Source of the DNA: Nitriliruptoraceae bacterium
GTDB lineage: Bacteria > Actinomycetota > Nitriliruptoria > Nitriliruptorales > Nitriliruptoraceae
Direction of reading: 5' to 3'
Assembly (NCBI GenBank): GCA_007133465.1
Contig: SLMP01000118.1
Span: 1-46,259 of the forward strand
DNA: 46,259 bases
In this document: piece by piece, positions 1 through 9,962 of the stretch
How the letters are laid out: each line of letters opens with the position of its first letter
Numbering within the stretch: position 1 is the first letter of the stretch
Notes under the pieces: model-generated
Seen by the model: only the letters and a program-made list of their open reading frames with translations
Told to the model about the DNA's origin: nothing
Databases searched by the model: none
Program-made: the position numbers and the translations under genes

Positions 1-155
1 CGACGGTCGGCAGCGACCGCGCCCGCCGCTGCCGGCACGACCACGGCCGCGGCCAGCACGACGACGGCCGCGGCAGCGAGCGCCCAGGCGACCACCGCCG
101 CCATCGCGACCGGAGCCGCGACGGTGCCGCGGACCACCTCGACGACCCCGACCAC
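1..155 (-). CDS. Possible 5' end of a minus-strand membrane protein, cut by the window edge
   Basis: The minus strand is open from about 178 to the left edge. It reads as a strongly hydrophobic Ala/Val/Leu run with one Trp, like a single membrane segment or signal anchor, followed by Ala-rich sequence. A GTG at 155 has an AGGCGG a few bases upstream, and an ATG at 104 is an alternative start. The plus strand here gives only Thr/Ala-rich low-complexity sequence. No family can be named. Only about 50 codons are visible, so the call is weak. Confidence 0.3.
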   Translation of the reverse strand, partial: MVGVVEVVRGTVAAPVAMAAVVAWALAAAAVVVLAAAVVVPAAAGAVAADR

Positions 156-225
156 GGCATCCGCCTGTGTCGCGCGACCGGCCGCCGACGGTACCCGTCA
201 CGGCCGGCGGGCCGGTCGCTCGCCC

Positions 226-254
226 TTGGGGGGCCCCGGGGCCTCGCGTACCCT
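226..254 (+). promoter_or_regulatory. Candidate sigma-70-type promoter of the acyl-CoA mutase gene
   Basis: A TTGGGG at 226-231 and a TACCCT at 249-254 are separated by 17 bases. A start near 262 would give a 5' leader of about 20 bases carrying the GAGGAGGGAG ribosome-binding site at 267-276. The -10 fits the TAnnnT pattern that recurs in front of other genes in this window. Confidence 0.45.
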
Positions 255-282
255 CGGATGGTCGCCGAGGAGGGAGCCGCGC

Positions 283-1941
<1,659 letters not shown>

Positions 1942-1953
1942 CCGGCGGTGCGA

Positions 1954-2352
1954 TCAGCCCTGCAACGTCGCCAGCAGGGCCAGCCCGTACGCGTCGTCCG
2001 CGACCGTGGCGGTCCGCTCCAGCAGGGCACCGTCGACGCGGACGGTGACGCGCCAGCCCTCGTCGATGCGGGCCAGGGACAGCATCGCGTCACCGAGCGC
2101 CTCGCGCAGCTGCGACTCGCGGGGCAGCCAGATCGCCGTGGCCTGCTCGATCGAGTCGAGCGCCCACTCGGTCGTACCGTTGAAGGCGATCAACGAGCCG
2201 ACGGGCGACCGGCGGACGTCCACCACCATCTCGGAGATGGTGAACACGCGGCCATCGAGGTCGCGGTCGGGGAGCACGAACCGGTCGCCCTCGGTCGGTG
2301 TCCACGTCAGCCCTGCCTCGTGCAGCCGGTGAGCGAGGTCGAACGAGATCAT
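1954..2352 (-). CDS. Conserved hypothetical protein (actinobacterial, often mislabelled CpaE)
   Basis: 132 residues starting MISFDLAHRL, convergent with the mutase gene and separated from it by 12 bases. I recognise the pattern of an actinobacterial family with the conserved core FNGTTEWALDSIEQ followed by WLPRESQLREALG. Databases often attach a pilus-assembly (CpaE) name to it, but nothing here resembles a CpaE ATPase: there is no Walker motif. The chain looks soluble, with alternating short strands and helices. In-frame codons upstream to 2547 are Arg-rich and overlap a DNA repeat and the next gene's promoter, so the start at 2352 is preferred. Function unknown. Confidence 0.7.
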   Translation of the reverse strand: MISFDLAHRLHEAGLTWTPTEGDRFVLPDRDLDGRVFTISEMVVDVRRSPVGSLIAFNGTTEWALDSIEQATAIWLPRESQLREALGDAMLSLARIDEGWRVTVRVDGALLERTATVADDAYGLALLATLQG

Positions 2353-2443
2353 GGGGGCGCTTCCCGTCGCGGGGGGCCCGACGGTACCGGTGGACGTGCC
2401 ACCGGTGAGGTCGGCGGGGGCCGTCACGACGAACCGGTCGGAA

Positions 2444-2498
2444 CGGCGGCGGCCGAGCCGGACGGCGCCTCGTGCGCGGCGGCGGCCGAGCCGGACGG
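2444..2498. repeat. Direct repeat, two 22-bp identical copies
   Basis: The 22-base unit starting CGGCGGCGGCCGAG occurs at 2444-2465 and again at 2477-2498, separated by 11 bases (period 33). It lies in the divergent intergenic region just upstream of the SDR-like gene. It may be a small duplication or paired binding sites; nothing distinguishes these options here. Confidence 0.6.
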
Positions 2499-2517
2499 TC
2501 CGGACCGCAGGCGGGGC

Positions 2518-2523
2518 TAGCCT
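2518..2523 (+). promoter_or_regulatory. Candidate -10 box, leaderless arrangement
   Basis: TAGCCT ends seven bases before the ATG at 2531. Transcription would start on or next to the start codon, and there is no ribosome-binding site upstream of that ATG. This is the layout of a leaderless actinobacterial mRNA. No convincing -35 is visible. Confidence 0.4.
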
Positions 2524-2530
2524 GCGCACG

Positions 2531-3349
2531 ATGCCCGTCCTCGTCACCGCCGCCGATCGTCCGCTCGCCCGCCGCCTCGTGCTCCGGCTGCTGGAGGAGG
2601 GCGGGGAGGTCCGCGCCTACGGCGACGGGGTCGGTGCGGCCGTGCGTGCGGCCGGCGCGTTCGTCGCCGAGGGGACCGCGGACGACATCGGGCGGCTGGA
2701 AGCCGCCATGATCGACGTGCACACGGTGGTGCACCTCGCCGCCGACGTGCTCGCGCGCGACGCGTCCGAGCTGGTCGCCGCCGCCGAGGTCGTCGCGCGG
2801 GCCGCGACGAGCGCGCAGGTCCGCCGGCTCGTGGTCACCTCGGTGCCCGGGGCGTCGGCCGATGCGGCCGACCTGCTGCGGCGCGCGGCGCACACGGTCG
2901 AGGTGGCGGCCGCGGCGGCCGGCCCACCGAGCATCGTGCTGCGCCACTCGCTGGTGGACACGCCGGCGCTGCGCGACGCCCTGTCGACGGTCGGGCTCAC
3001 CGATGACGAGCGTGCCCGGGTCGTCGCCCCCGTCCGCGTCGAGGACCTCCTCGAGCTCGTCGTCGCCTTCGACCGGGCCCGCTCGCGGGCCGCCACGGGT
3101 CACCTCGTCGTCGCCGCCGACGGGCCGGTGCGGCTCTCGGTGGCGCGCTACCTCGAGCGTGTCGGGGTGGGACGGCCGGGCAGCGGGCGGCTGCTGGGCC
3201 GCCGGTTGCGCGCGGACGACGAGGTGCCGCTCCTGCGGCCGGCACTGGCGGCCGGACCCTGGTGGAGCGAGGGCCCGGTGGTGCTCGACGGCTGGGGCTT
3301 CGCCGGCATCGTGCCGAGCGCACCCGGGCCGGGGGCGGGGTCGGGATGA
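2531..3349 (+). CDS. NmrA/SDR-like NAD(P)-binding protein, atypical
   Basis: 272 residues. The N-terminal strand MPVLVTAADRPLARRLVL, then a segment resembling VVHLAADV near residue 66 and LVVTSVPGA near residue 102, follow the layout of atypical short-chain dehydrogenases (NmrA or epimerase-like). The canonical GxxGxxG loop is replaced by TAADRPLAR, and no Tyr-x3-Lys pair is visible, so catalytic activity is doubtful. The chain is unusually rich in Ala, Val and Arg. The stop overlaps the next gene's start (ATGA), so translation is probably coupled with the HAD phosphatase. A -10 box seven bases upstream suggests leaderless expression. It could be a redox-sensing or degenerate member; no substrate can be assigned. 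Confidence 0.6.
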   Translation: MPVLVTAADRPLARRLVLRLLEEGGEVRAYGDGVGAAVRAAGAFVAEGTADDIGRLEAAMIDVHTVVHLAADVLARDASELVAAAEVVARAATSAQVRRLVVTSVPGASADAADLLRRAAHTVEVAAAAAGPPSIVLRHSLVDTPALRDALSTVGLTDDERARVVAPVRVEDLLELVVAFDRARSRAATGHLVVAADGPVRLSVARYLERVGVGRPGSGRLLGRRLRADDEVPLLRPALAAGPWWSEGPVVLDGWGFAGIVPSAPGPGAGSG

Positions 3350-4023
3350 AGGCGGCTGGCGCCGCACCGGCGGTGGTGTTCCTCGACCTCGACGGCTGCC
3401 TCGTCGATTCCACCGACCCCATCACCGGGAGCTTGCAGCATGCGCTCGAGGAGCTGGGGGTGACCGCGCCTCGGCGCGAGGAGCTCGTGCGTTTCATCGG
3501 CCCGCCCCTGGCGGAAGCGATCGGCACGCTCCTCGCCGAGGCAGGGGAGGCCGTCACCGATGCGCGGGTCGATGCCGGGATCGAGGCCTACCGCGCCCGC
3601 TACGTCGAGGTGGCGCTGACGGCGACCACCGTCGTCCCCGGGGTCGCGGCAGCGCTCGCCCGGCTCGTCGCGGTGACGCGGCTCGTGCTGGTCACCTCGA
3701 AGCCGGGCCGGTACGCGGAGCCGATCGTGGCAAAGCTCGGTCTCGACCGCTGGCTCGAGGCCGTCGTCGCGCCGTCGCTCGACCATCGGGCCGAGCCGAA
3801 GGCCGTCACGCTCGCCCGGGCCCTGACGACGGTGGCGCCGGACGTCCACCCGGCCGCGACCGTGATGGTCGGTGACCGGTCGCACGACGTGCTGGCCGGG
3901 CAGGCGTGCGGCACCCGGACCGTGGGGGTGACATGGGGCGCCGGGTCGCGCGCGGAGCTCGAGGAGGCTGGCGCGGACCGGATCGTCGACACGCCGGCGG
4001 AGCTGGTCGCGGCGCTGACCTGA
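3346..4023 (+). CDS. HAD-family phosphatase, phosphoglycolate-phosphatase-like
   Basis: 225 residues with all four HAD motifs. The nucleophile segment FLDLDGCLVDS has Asp14 and Asp16; motif II is LVTSKPG; the motif III Lys is in EPKAVT; the acidic motif is VMVGDRSHDVLAG. The C1 cap between motifs I and II carries FIGPPLAEA, typical of the Gph/PpaX group. Members hydrolyse small phosphate esters such as phosphoglycolate, nucleotides or pyrophosphate; which one cannot be read here. The ATG at 3346 overlaps the TGA of the SDR-like gene, indicating translational coupling. It is convergent with ilvC. Confidence 0.75.
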   Translation: MKAAGAAPAVVFLDLDGCLVDSTDPITGSLQHALEELGVTAPRREELVRFIGPPLAEAIGTLLAEAGEAVTDARVDAGIEAYRARYVEVALTATTVVPGVAAALARLVAVTRLVLVTSKPGRYAEPIVAKLGLDRWLEAVVAPSLDHRAEPKAVTLARALTTVAPDVHPAATVMVGDRSHDVLAGQACGTRTVGVTWGAGSRAELEEAGADRIVDTPAELVAALT

Positions 4024-4066
4024 CCCCGGCGACGCCGTCAGGAGCGTGGTGCCGCTGGCCCGACGG

Positions 4067-5074
4067 TCACTCGACCTCGGGTGGGGTGTCGAGGAACGGC
4101 ATCATCCCGCGCAGCTCGCGCCCGACCACCTCGATCGGATGCTGGCGGCCCTCCGAGCGCTTCTGCTGGAAGAACGCCCCGCCGGACTCGATCTCCGCCA
4201 TGAAGCGGTTGGCGAACGAGCCGTCCCGGATCTCCGCGAGGATGTCCTTCATCGCGTCCTTGGAGGACTCGTTGATGACCCGCGGGCCGGAGACGTAGTC
4301 GCCGTACTCCGCGGTGTCGGAGATCGAGTAGCGCATCCAGGAGATGCCGCCCTCGTACATCAGGTCGACGATCAGCTTGAGCTCGTGGAGGCACTCGAAG
4401 TAGGCCGCCTCCGGCTGGTAGCCGGCCTCGATCAGGGTCTCGAACCCGGCCTGGACGAGGTGGCTGACCCCGCCGCAGAGCACGGCCTGCTCGCCGAACA
4501 GGTCGGTCTCGGTCTCCTCCTCGAAGGTGGTCTGCAGGACCCCTGCCCGCGTCAGACCGATCGCGGCCGCGTACGACTTGCCGAGCTCGAGCGCCTGCCC
4601 GGACGCGTCCTGGTGGACCGCCACGAGGCCCGGCACGCCCTGGCCCTGCTCGTACATCCGGCGGGCGATGTGGCCGGGGGACTTCGGCGCGACGAGGAAG
4701 ACGTCGACGCCTTCGGGCGGGGCGATGAAGCCGAAGTGGACGTTGAAGCCGTGCCCGAACACGAGCGTGTCCCCCGGCTCGACGACGTCCGCGAGCCCGT
4801 CCTGCCACATGCCCTTCTGCGAGGTGTCCGGGGCCAGGATCACGATGACGTCGGCCTCGGCCGCCGCCTCGTTGGTGTCCTCGACCGTCAGGCCCTGCTC
4901 CTCCGCCTTCGCCCGCGACGCGGATCCCGGCCGCAGGCCGACCCGGACGTCGACGCCGGAGTCGCGCAGGTTCAGCGCGTGGGCGTGTCCCTGGCTGCCG
5001 TAGCCGAGGACCGCGACCTTCTTGCCCTGGATCAGGGAGAGGTCGGCGTCCTGGTCGTAGAAGATCGTGGCCAT
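4067..5074 (-). CDS. ilvC: Ketol-acid reductoisomerase
   Basis: 335 residues, the normal length of a class I (short) KARI. It converts acetolactate or acetohydroxybutyrate to the dihydroxy acids of valine/isoleucine synthesis, using NADPH and Mg2+. Visible motifs are the Rossmann loop [16 protein letters not shown], the cofactor-specificity loop [15 protein letters not shown], the metal-binding [12 protein letters not shown] and a second acidic cluster in [15 protein letters not shown]. The start [12 protein letters not shown] is preceded by GGAGCAACCGC. ilvB/ilvN and ilvD are not neighbours, so this is a stand-alone gene with its own probable promoter in the 102-base gap upstream. Identification is firm. 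Confidence 0.97.
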   Translation of the reverse strand: MATIFYDQDADLSLIQGKKVAVLGYGSQGHAHALNLRDSGVDVRVGLRPGSASRAKAEEQGLTVEDTNEAAAEADVIVILAPDTSQKGMWQDGLADVVEPGDTLVFGHGFNVHFGFIAPPEGVDVFLVAPKSPGHIARRMYEQGQGVPGLVAVHQDASGQALELGKSYAAAIGLTRAGVLQTTFEEETETDLFGEQAVLCGGVSHLVQAGFETLIEAGYQPEAAYFECLHELKLIVDLMYEGGISWMRYSISDTAEYGDYVSGPRVINESSKDAMKDILAEIRDGSFANRFMAEIESGGAFFQQKRSEGRQHPIEVVGRELRGMMPFLDTPPEVE

Positions 5075-5123
5075 GCGGTTGCTCCTGCGGGGGCATGAGG
5101 TGGCGTCGAACGACGCGGCGGGG

Positions 5124-5129
5124 AGCCTA
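5124..5129 (-). promoter_or_regulatory. Candidate -10 box for ilvC
   Basis: On the minus strand this reads TAGGCT, about 50 bases upstream of the ilvC ATG. It would give a short leader of roughly 43 bases. No good -35 is visible 17 bases further upstream. Confidence 0.3.
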
Positions 5130-5176
5130 CGCCGCGCCGGGCGACGCGCCGAACCGGCTGGTCGGCGGTCGCCCGG

Positions 5177-7504
5177 TCAGCGGACCCCGGCGGCCTGCAG
5201 CGCCCGCCACACCCGCTCGGCGGTGAACGGCGTCTCGGTCAAGAGCACCCCGGTCGCGTCGTACACCGCGTTCGCGATGCACGGCATCGGGGCGTTGATG
5301 CCGATCTCCGCGATCGACTTGGCGCCCATCGGGCCGGTCGGCTCGTAGGAGTCGACCAGGATCGTCTGCAGGCGCGGCAGGTCGAGCGTCCCGGCGATCT
5401 TGTAGCGACCGAGGTCGGTCGCCCGGGCTCGCCCGGTCGCGTCGATCGCCAGGTCCTCGGTCAGCGCGTAGCCGATGCCGTTGGCCAGCGCCCCCTCGAC
5501 CTGCCCTTCCGCCAGCCGCGGGTGGATGGCGGTGCCGCAGTCGGCGGCGGTGACCCAGTCGACGATGCGGATCGCGCCCGTCTCCACGTCGACCGCGACC
5601 TCCGCGAAGCTCGCGAGGAACGGCGGCGGGGAGGTGTCCAGCACCGCCGACGCGGTCGCCGCGATCTGGTGCTGGTCGACGCCGTAAAGCGACCGCAGCG
5701 CGACCTCCGCCAGCGACACGGACCGGCCGTCCTCGGTCGCCGCCCGCTCGTGGCCGAGGGTCAGCTCCGAGGGATCGACCCGCAGGATCGCGGCCGCAAC
5801 GGCCCGGATCTGGCCAGCGACGTCCTCCGCGGCTCGCTGCACGGCCGTCCCGGACACGTAGGTGGTCGACGACGCGTACGCGCCGACGTCGAACGGCGTG
5901 AGGTCGGTGTCGGAGGAGATGACCAGCACCTTCTCGAGCGGGATCCCGAGCACCTCGGCGGCGATCTGGCCGAGCACGGTGTCCGACCCGGTCCCGAGGT
6001 CGGTGGCCCCGATCGCGAGGTTCACGGACCCGTCGTCGTTGAGCTTGATGCTGGCCGCGCCCATGTCGATCATCGGGATGCCGGAGCCCTGCATGTGGAT
6101 CGACATGCCGATGCCGTGGACCCAGGAGCCGTCGCGCCGGCGGGCGCCGCGCTTCTCCGCCCAGCCGATCCGCTCCGCGCCCACCTCGATGCAGCGGGGC
6201 AGCTCGCAGGAGGTGATGACCTGCTCGACCCCCTCGCGGCCCTCCCCGAGCTCCTTGAAGATCGGCGAGGTCCCGCCGGTACGGATGTGGTTGCGCGTGC
6301 GCAGCTCGAGCGCGTCCATCCCCAGCCGCTCCGCGAGCTGGTCGATCGCCACCTCCATGCCGAACTGGCCCTGTGTCGCCCCGTACCCGCGGTACGCGCC
6401 GCCGACGGGCAGGTTGGTGTAGAGCGCCCGGCCCACGAACCGCACGTCCGGCGCGGTGTTGTACAGCGGCAGGGTCTTGCTGCCGGCGTTCGACATCACC
6501 GTCAGGCTGTGGGTGCCGTACGCGCCGGTGTTCGACAACACGTCGAGGTCGATCGCGGTGAGCGTCCCGTCGCGATCGGCGCCGAGCCGCACCCGCACCC
6601 GCATCGGGTGCCGGGTCCGGGCGGAGACCAGCTCCTGCTCCCGCGTGTAGACGAGCGACGACGGCCGGCCCGTGCGGAGCGTCGTCAGGGCGACGAGGTC
6701 CTCGATCAGCACCTCCTGCTTCACGCCGAAGCCGCCGCCGAGCCGGGGCTTGATCACCCGGATGCGGTGCACCGGCAGGTCCAGCACCGACGCGACGATC
6801 CGCCGGGCGTGGAACGGCACCTGGGTCGAACTGGTGATGACCAGCCGGCCGTGCGGGTCGAGCTCCGCGCGGGCGGCGTGGGGCTCGATCGGGACGTGCT
6901 GGCCGTAGTGGGTCTCGACGGTGACGTCGACGGTGACCTCGGCGGCGGCCAGCGCCGTCTCCACGTCCCCGGCGACCGCCTCGCTGTACGCGGCGATGTT
7001 GTGCTCGGCGTCCCACGCGTCATCGCAGCCCTGGTCGTGCACGACCGGGGCACCGTCCCCGAGCGCCGCGTCGATCGACAGCACCGGTTCGAGGACCTCG
7101 TAGTCCACCTCGATCAGCGTGGCCGCCTCCCGCGCCAACGCCACCGAGTCGGCAGCGACCGCGGCGACCCGGTCGCCGACGAACCGGACCTTGGTGTCGA
7201 ACATCCGCGCGTCGTGCGGCGATGGCTCCGGGTAGCCCTGCCCGGCGGTGGTGTAGCGGGTCGTCGGCGTGTTCTCGTGGGTCAGTACGAGCGCGACCCC
7301 GTCGAGCGCCTCCGCCCGGGACGTGTCGATCGCGCGGATGCGCGCGTGCGCGTGCGGGGAGGTCAGCAGGGCCAGGTGCAGCATCCTCGGCGGTGGCGGG
7401 GCGTCGTCGACGAACACCGGCTTGCCGGTGACGAGCGCGGTGCCGTCGACCCGCCGCTCGTTGTGCCCGACGACCTCGAACTTGCCGGTCATGGACTCAG
7501 CCAT
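5177..7504 (-). CDS. xdhA: Xanthine dehydrogenase-family molybdopterin-binding (large) subunit, XdhA-like
   Basis: 775 residues, the Mo-cofactor subunit of a three-gene molybdenum hydroxylase. It shows the long XdhA-like stretch STQVPFHARRIVASVLDL and VIKPRLGGGFGVKQEV, the substrate-pocket Arg in GGAYRGYGATQGQF (Arg372, equivalent to bovine Arg880), and the catalytic Glu near the C-terminus in MGAKSIAEIGINAP. E. coli XdhA is similar through this region. Expected role: hydroxylation of hypoxanthine/xanthine or a related purine at Mo. The start at 7504 follows GGGAGGG and overlaps the stop of the 2Fe-2S gene; an ATG at 7492 is an alternative. It is the last gene of the leftward operon. It differs in sequence from the second large subunit at 13470, so the two are not recent duplicates. 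Confidence 0.88.
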   Translation of the reverse strand: MAESMTGKFEVVGHNERRVDGTALVTGKPVFVDDAPPPPRMLHLALLTSPHAHARIRAIDTSRAEALDGVALVLTHENTPTTRYTTAGQGYPEPSPHDARMFDTKVRFVGDRVAAVAADSVALAREAATLIEVDYEVLEPVLSIDAALGDGAPVVHDQGCDDAWDAEHNIAAYSEAVAGDVETALAAAEVTVDVTVETHYGQHVPIEPHAARAELDPHGRLVITSSTQVPFHARRIVASVLDLPVHRIRVIKPRLGGGFGVKQEVLIEDLVALTTLRTGRPSSLVYTREQELVSARTRHPMRVRVRLGADRDGTLTAIDLDVLSNTGAYGTHSLTVMSNAGSKTLPLYNTAPDVRFVGRALYTNLPVGGAYRGYGATQGQFGMEVAIDQLAERLGMDALELRTRNHIRTGGTSPIFKELGEGREGVEQVITSCELPRCIEVGAERIGWAEKRGARRRDGSWVHGIGMSIHMQGSGIPMIDMGAASIKLNDDGSVNLAIGATDLGTGSDTVLGQIAAEVLGIPLEKVLVISSDTDLTPFDVGAYASSTTYVSGTAVQRAAEDVAGQIRAVAAAILRVDPSELTLGHERAATEDGRSVSLAEVALRSLYGVDQHQIAATASAVLDTSPPPFLASFAEVAVDVETGAIRIVDWVTAADCGTAIHPRLAEGQVEGALANGIGYALTEDLAIDATGRARATDLGRYKIAGTLDLPRLQTILVDSYEPTGPMGAKSIAEIGINAPMPCIANAVYDATGVLLTETPFTAERVWRALQAAGVR

Positions 7505-7970
7505 CGTCGCCCTCCCGCAGCAGCGCGGCCGCATCGCGGACGCCGTCGACGATCTTCACGTAGCCGGTGCAGCGGCAGAGGTTGCCGGCCAGTGCCACCC
7601 GGATGTCGTGCTCGGACGGGTCGGGGTCGCGGTCCAGCAGGTCGAGCGCCGCCATCATCACCCCCGGCGTGCAGAACCCGCACTGCACGCCACCGGCGTC
7701 CAGCAGCGCACGCTGCACGGGGTGCAGCCCCTCACCGTCGGCGAGGCCCTCCGTGGTGGTGATCCGGTGCCCATCGGCCTGCACCGCGAACAGCATGCAG
7801 GCGGTCACGGCCTGGCCGTCGAGCAGCACCGCACACGACCCGCAGTCGCCACGGCTGCAGCCGTCCTTGACCGATACCGAGCCGGTCCGGCGCAGCACCT
7901 CCAGCAGGGTCTCGCCCGGATCGGCCTCGATCGCCAGCGGCCCGCCGTTGAGTTCCACCTCGATCCTCAC
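7497..7970 (-). CDS. xdhC: Molybdenum hydroxylase 2Fe-2S subunit, XdhC-like
   Basis: 157 residues. It carries the eight cysteines of two [2Fe-2S] clusters: a plant-ferredoxin set in GCSRGDCGSCAVLLDG plus VTAC, and the all-helical second set in QCGFCTPG and LCRCTGY. It passes electrons from Mo to FAD between the large and FAD subunits. The GTG at 7970 overlaps the TGA of the FAD gene by four bases and is preceded by GGAGGTG. Its own end overlaps the large-subunit start by eight bases, so the three subunits are translationally coupled in the order FAD, 2Fe-2S, Mo. Length and spacing are normal for the family. Confidence 0.92.
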   Translation of the reverse strand: MRIEVELNGGPLAIEADPGETLLEVLRRTGSVSVKDGCSRGDCGSCAVLLDGQAVTACMLFAVQADGHRITTTEGLADGEGLHPVQRALLDAGGVQCGFCTPGVMMAALDLLDRDPDPSEHDIRVALAGNLCRCTGYVKIVDGVRDAAALLREGDDG

Positions 7971-8872
7971 GCTGCACCTCCCGTGCCGTCCGCACGCGCA
8001 TCGTCGCCGACCTCGGCGCCCGCCCCCGCGAGTCGTGCCAGCACCGTGGCGAGGCACCGGGACACCGCCACACCGGCGAGGTGGCGGCGGTAGTCGCTGC
8101 CCGCGGCCCCACGCTCGCGCACGGTCACGCTGTCGCGGGTGGCCGCGACGGCCGCGTCGATCGCGTCGGCGTCCAGCGACCGGCCGTGCAGGACGTCCTC
8201 CGCCGCCGGCACCCGCCGGCCGAGCGCGCCGGCCTCGCCGACCACGATGCGGGCGGTGCCGACGGGGGAGCCGGGCCCGTCGTCGGTCGCCACGAACGCG
8301 CAGCCGTTGACCAGCGAGTGGTCGAAGGCGGCGCGGGTGAAACGCACGAAGGCGGCCGCCGCGCCGCTCGGCAGGGCCGGCAGCCGGACCTCGGTCAGCA
8401 CGTGGGGTTCGCGCGATCGGTCGAGGTAGTCGGCGAGCGGGATCGTCTGCGCGCTGCCGGTATGGACCGTCACCGCCGCGTCCAGCGCCAGCAGCACCGG
8501 GACGACGTCCGACATCCGTGCCCGGGCCAGGTGCCCGCCGATCGTCGCGCTGTTGCGGTGCAGCATCGAACCGAACTGCCCGAGCAGGTCGGCCAGCACC
8601 CCGCCGGCGTGCGTCGTGACCTCCGGATGGTGGAGCAGGTCGGTGAAGGTGGTCATGGCGCCGATCGTGAGGGCGCCGTCGGCACCCACCGCGATGCCGC
8701 GCAGGCCCACGGCCTGCAGGTCGACCAGCGTGGTCACCTCCGGTGGGCACGCCACCGCCAGGTCCGACCCTCCCGCCAGCAGCCGCACGTGCTCCGCACC
8801 GGCCTGCACGAGCTCCCAGGCCGTGGCCACGTCCGGTGGCCGGTGGTAGGCCTCGATACCGCGGACCGCCAT
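7967..8872 (-). CDS. xdhB: Molybdenum hydroxylase FAD-binding subunit, XdhB/YgfM-like
   Basis: 301 residues of the CO-dehydrogenase flavoprotein (FAD_binding_5) type. The FAD loops are LLAGGSDLAV (usually AGGTDL) and the phosphate-binding SATIGGHLARA (usually TIGGNL), so both carry one conservative change. The C-terminal domain ends with YRRHLAGVAVSRCL, the usual ending of the family. The ATG at 8872, with GGAAGGGACGAGG upstream, is preferred to the earlier start at 8917. It sits 57 bases after carbamate kinase and begins the three-subunit set. It should reoxidise the enzyme with NAD+ or another acceptor. Confidence 0.88.
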   Translation of the reverse strand: MAVRGIEAYHRPPDVATAWELVQAGAEHVRLLAGGSDLAVACPPEVTTLVDLQAVGLRGIAVGADGALTIGAMTTFTDLLHHPEVTTHAGGVLADLLGQFGSMLHRNSATIGGHLARARMSDVVPVLLALDAAVTVHTGSAQTIPLADYLDRSREPHVLTEVRLPALPSGAAAAFVRFTRAAFDHSLVNGCAFVATDDGPGSPVGTARIVVGEAGALGRRVPAAEDVLHGRSLDADAIDAAVAATRDSVTVRERGAAGSDYRRHLAGVAVSRCLATVLARLAGAGAEVGDDARADGTGGAA

Positions 8873-8929
8873 CCTCGTCCCTTCCGTCCCGACGCCGTGG
8901 GGTCGGTCATCCCTCACGCGCCGCTGCCG

Positions 8930-9877
8930 TCAGTGCGTGATCCGCGTCCCGGCATCGCCGGCGACGGCCTCCTCCAGCCGCTGCGGCGTGGTGATGATCG
9001 CTTCCTCGCCTCCCGTGGTCAGGAAGTCGATCACCGCCTCGATCTTCGGCGCCATGCTCCCCGGCGCGAAGTGCGTGCCCTCTGCAAGGTAGGCGCGCGC
9101 CTCGTCGAGCGTGAGGTGATCGACGAACCGCTGGTCGGGGGTGCCGAAGTGCAGCGCGACCTGCTCGATCGCGGTGGAGATGATCAGGCGGCTCGCCCCG
9201 AGCTCCTCTGCCAGCATCGCCGCGGCGTGGTCCTTGTCGATGACGGCCGCGACCCCGCGGAGCTCGCCGGCGGCGTTGCGTACGACCGGGATACCGCCGC
9301 CCCCGACGCTGATGACCACGAAGCCGCCATCGATCAGGTGGCGGATCGCCGGGAGCTCGACGATGCGCTGCGGTCGGGGTGAGGCGACGACGCGCCGCCA
9401 GCCGCGGTTGGCGTCCTCGACGACGTCCCAGCCCTCCCGGTCGCGGCGTTCGGCCGCCTCCTGCGCGGTCATGAACGACCCGATCGGCTTGGTCGGGTGG
9501 GCGAAGGCCGGGTCGTCGGGGTCGACCTCCACCTGGGTGACGACGGTGACCACGCCGCGGTCGATGCCGCGCTGCTGCAGATCCTCGACCAGCGTCTGTT
9601 GGAGCGCGTAGCCGATCGCGCCCTGCGTGTCCGCGACGCAGACGTCCAGCGGGACCTCGTGGAGTTCGTCGCGGGCGAGCTCCGAGCGGAGCAGGATGAA
9701 CCCGACCTGCGGGCCGTTGCCGTGGACGACCGTCACGTCGAGTCCCTGGGCGACCAGCCCACCGATGTGGTGGTCGGTCTCCCGTGCCGCCGTGAACTGG
9801 TCCTCGAGGCTCTGCCGCTTCGGATCGGCGATCAGGCTGTTGCCGCCGATCGCCACCACGACCCGTTCCCGTGCCAC
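8930..9877 (-). CDS. arcC: Carbamate kinase
   Basis: About 315 residues, close to the 310 typical of the family. It makes ATP from carbamoyl phosphate and ADP, yielding carbamate that falls apart to ammonia and CO2. Motifs seen: VVVAIGGNSLIA at the N-terminus, VTVVHGNGPQVG, ISVGGGGIPVV, VIDKDHAAAMLAEELG and GSMAPKIEAVIDFL. The GTG at 9877 is chosen because GGAAGG lies eight bases upstream and the protein then starts just before the first strand, as in E. coli YqeA; a GTG at 9922 adds 15 Arg-rich residues. Two carbamoyltransferase genes lie immediately upstream in the same transcript, so it probably harvests carbamoyl phosphate they release. No arginine deiminase is nearby, which argues against an ordinary ADI operon. 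Confidence 0.93.
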   Translation of the reverse strand: MARERVVVAIGGNSLIADPKRQSLEDQFTAARETDHHIGGLVAQGLDVTVVHGNGPQVGFILLRSELARDELHEVPLDVCVADTQGAIGYALQQTLVEDLQQRGIDRGVVTVVTQVEVDPDDPAFAHPTKPIGSFMTAQEAAERRDREGWDVVEDANRGWRRVVASPRPQRIVELPAIRHLIDGGFVVISVGGGGIPVVRNAAGELRGVAAVIDKDHAAAMLAEELGASRLIISTAIEQVALHFGTPDQRFVDHLTLDEARAYLAEGTHFAPGSMAPKIEAVIDFLTTGGEEAIITTPQRLEEAVAGDAGTRITH

Positions 9878-9962
9878 CGTGTCCGCCTTCCGTCGTCTCG
9901 CCGGGGTGACCGCCGTGGTCACCCCCGCGCGTCCGCCAGGTACGTCACCCTCCGTGCGCCGC

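Noticed and set aside
4021-4069. Inverted repeat between the HAD and ilvC stop codons
   Set aside because: Only TGACC/GGTCA pair, which follows from two opposed TGA stops; the rest of the arms do not match.
5522-7762. A 746-codon plus-strand frame opposite the XDH large subunit
   Set aside because: Arg/His/Val/Asp-rich translation typical of antisense frames in this genome; the minus strand has the Mo-hydroxylase motifs.
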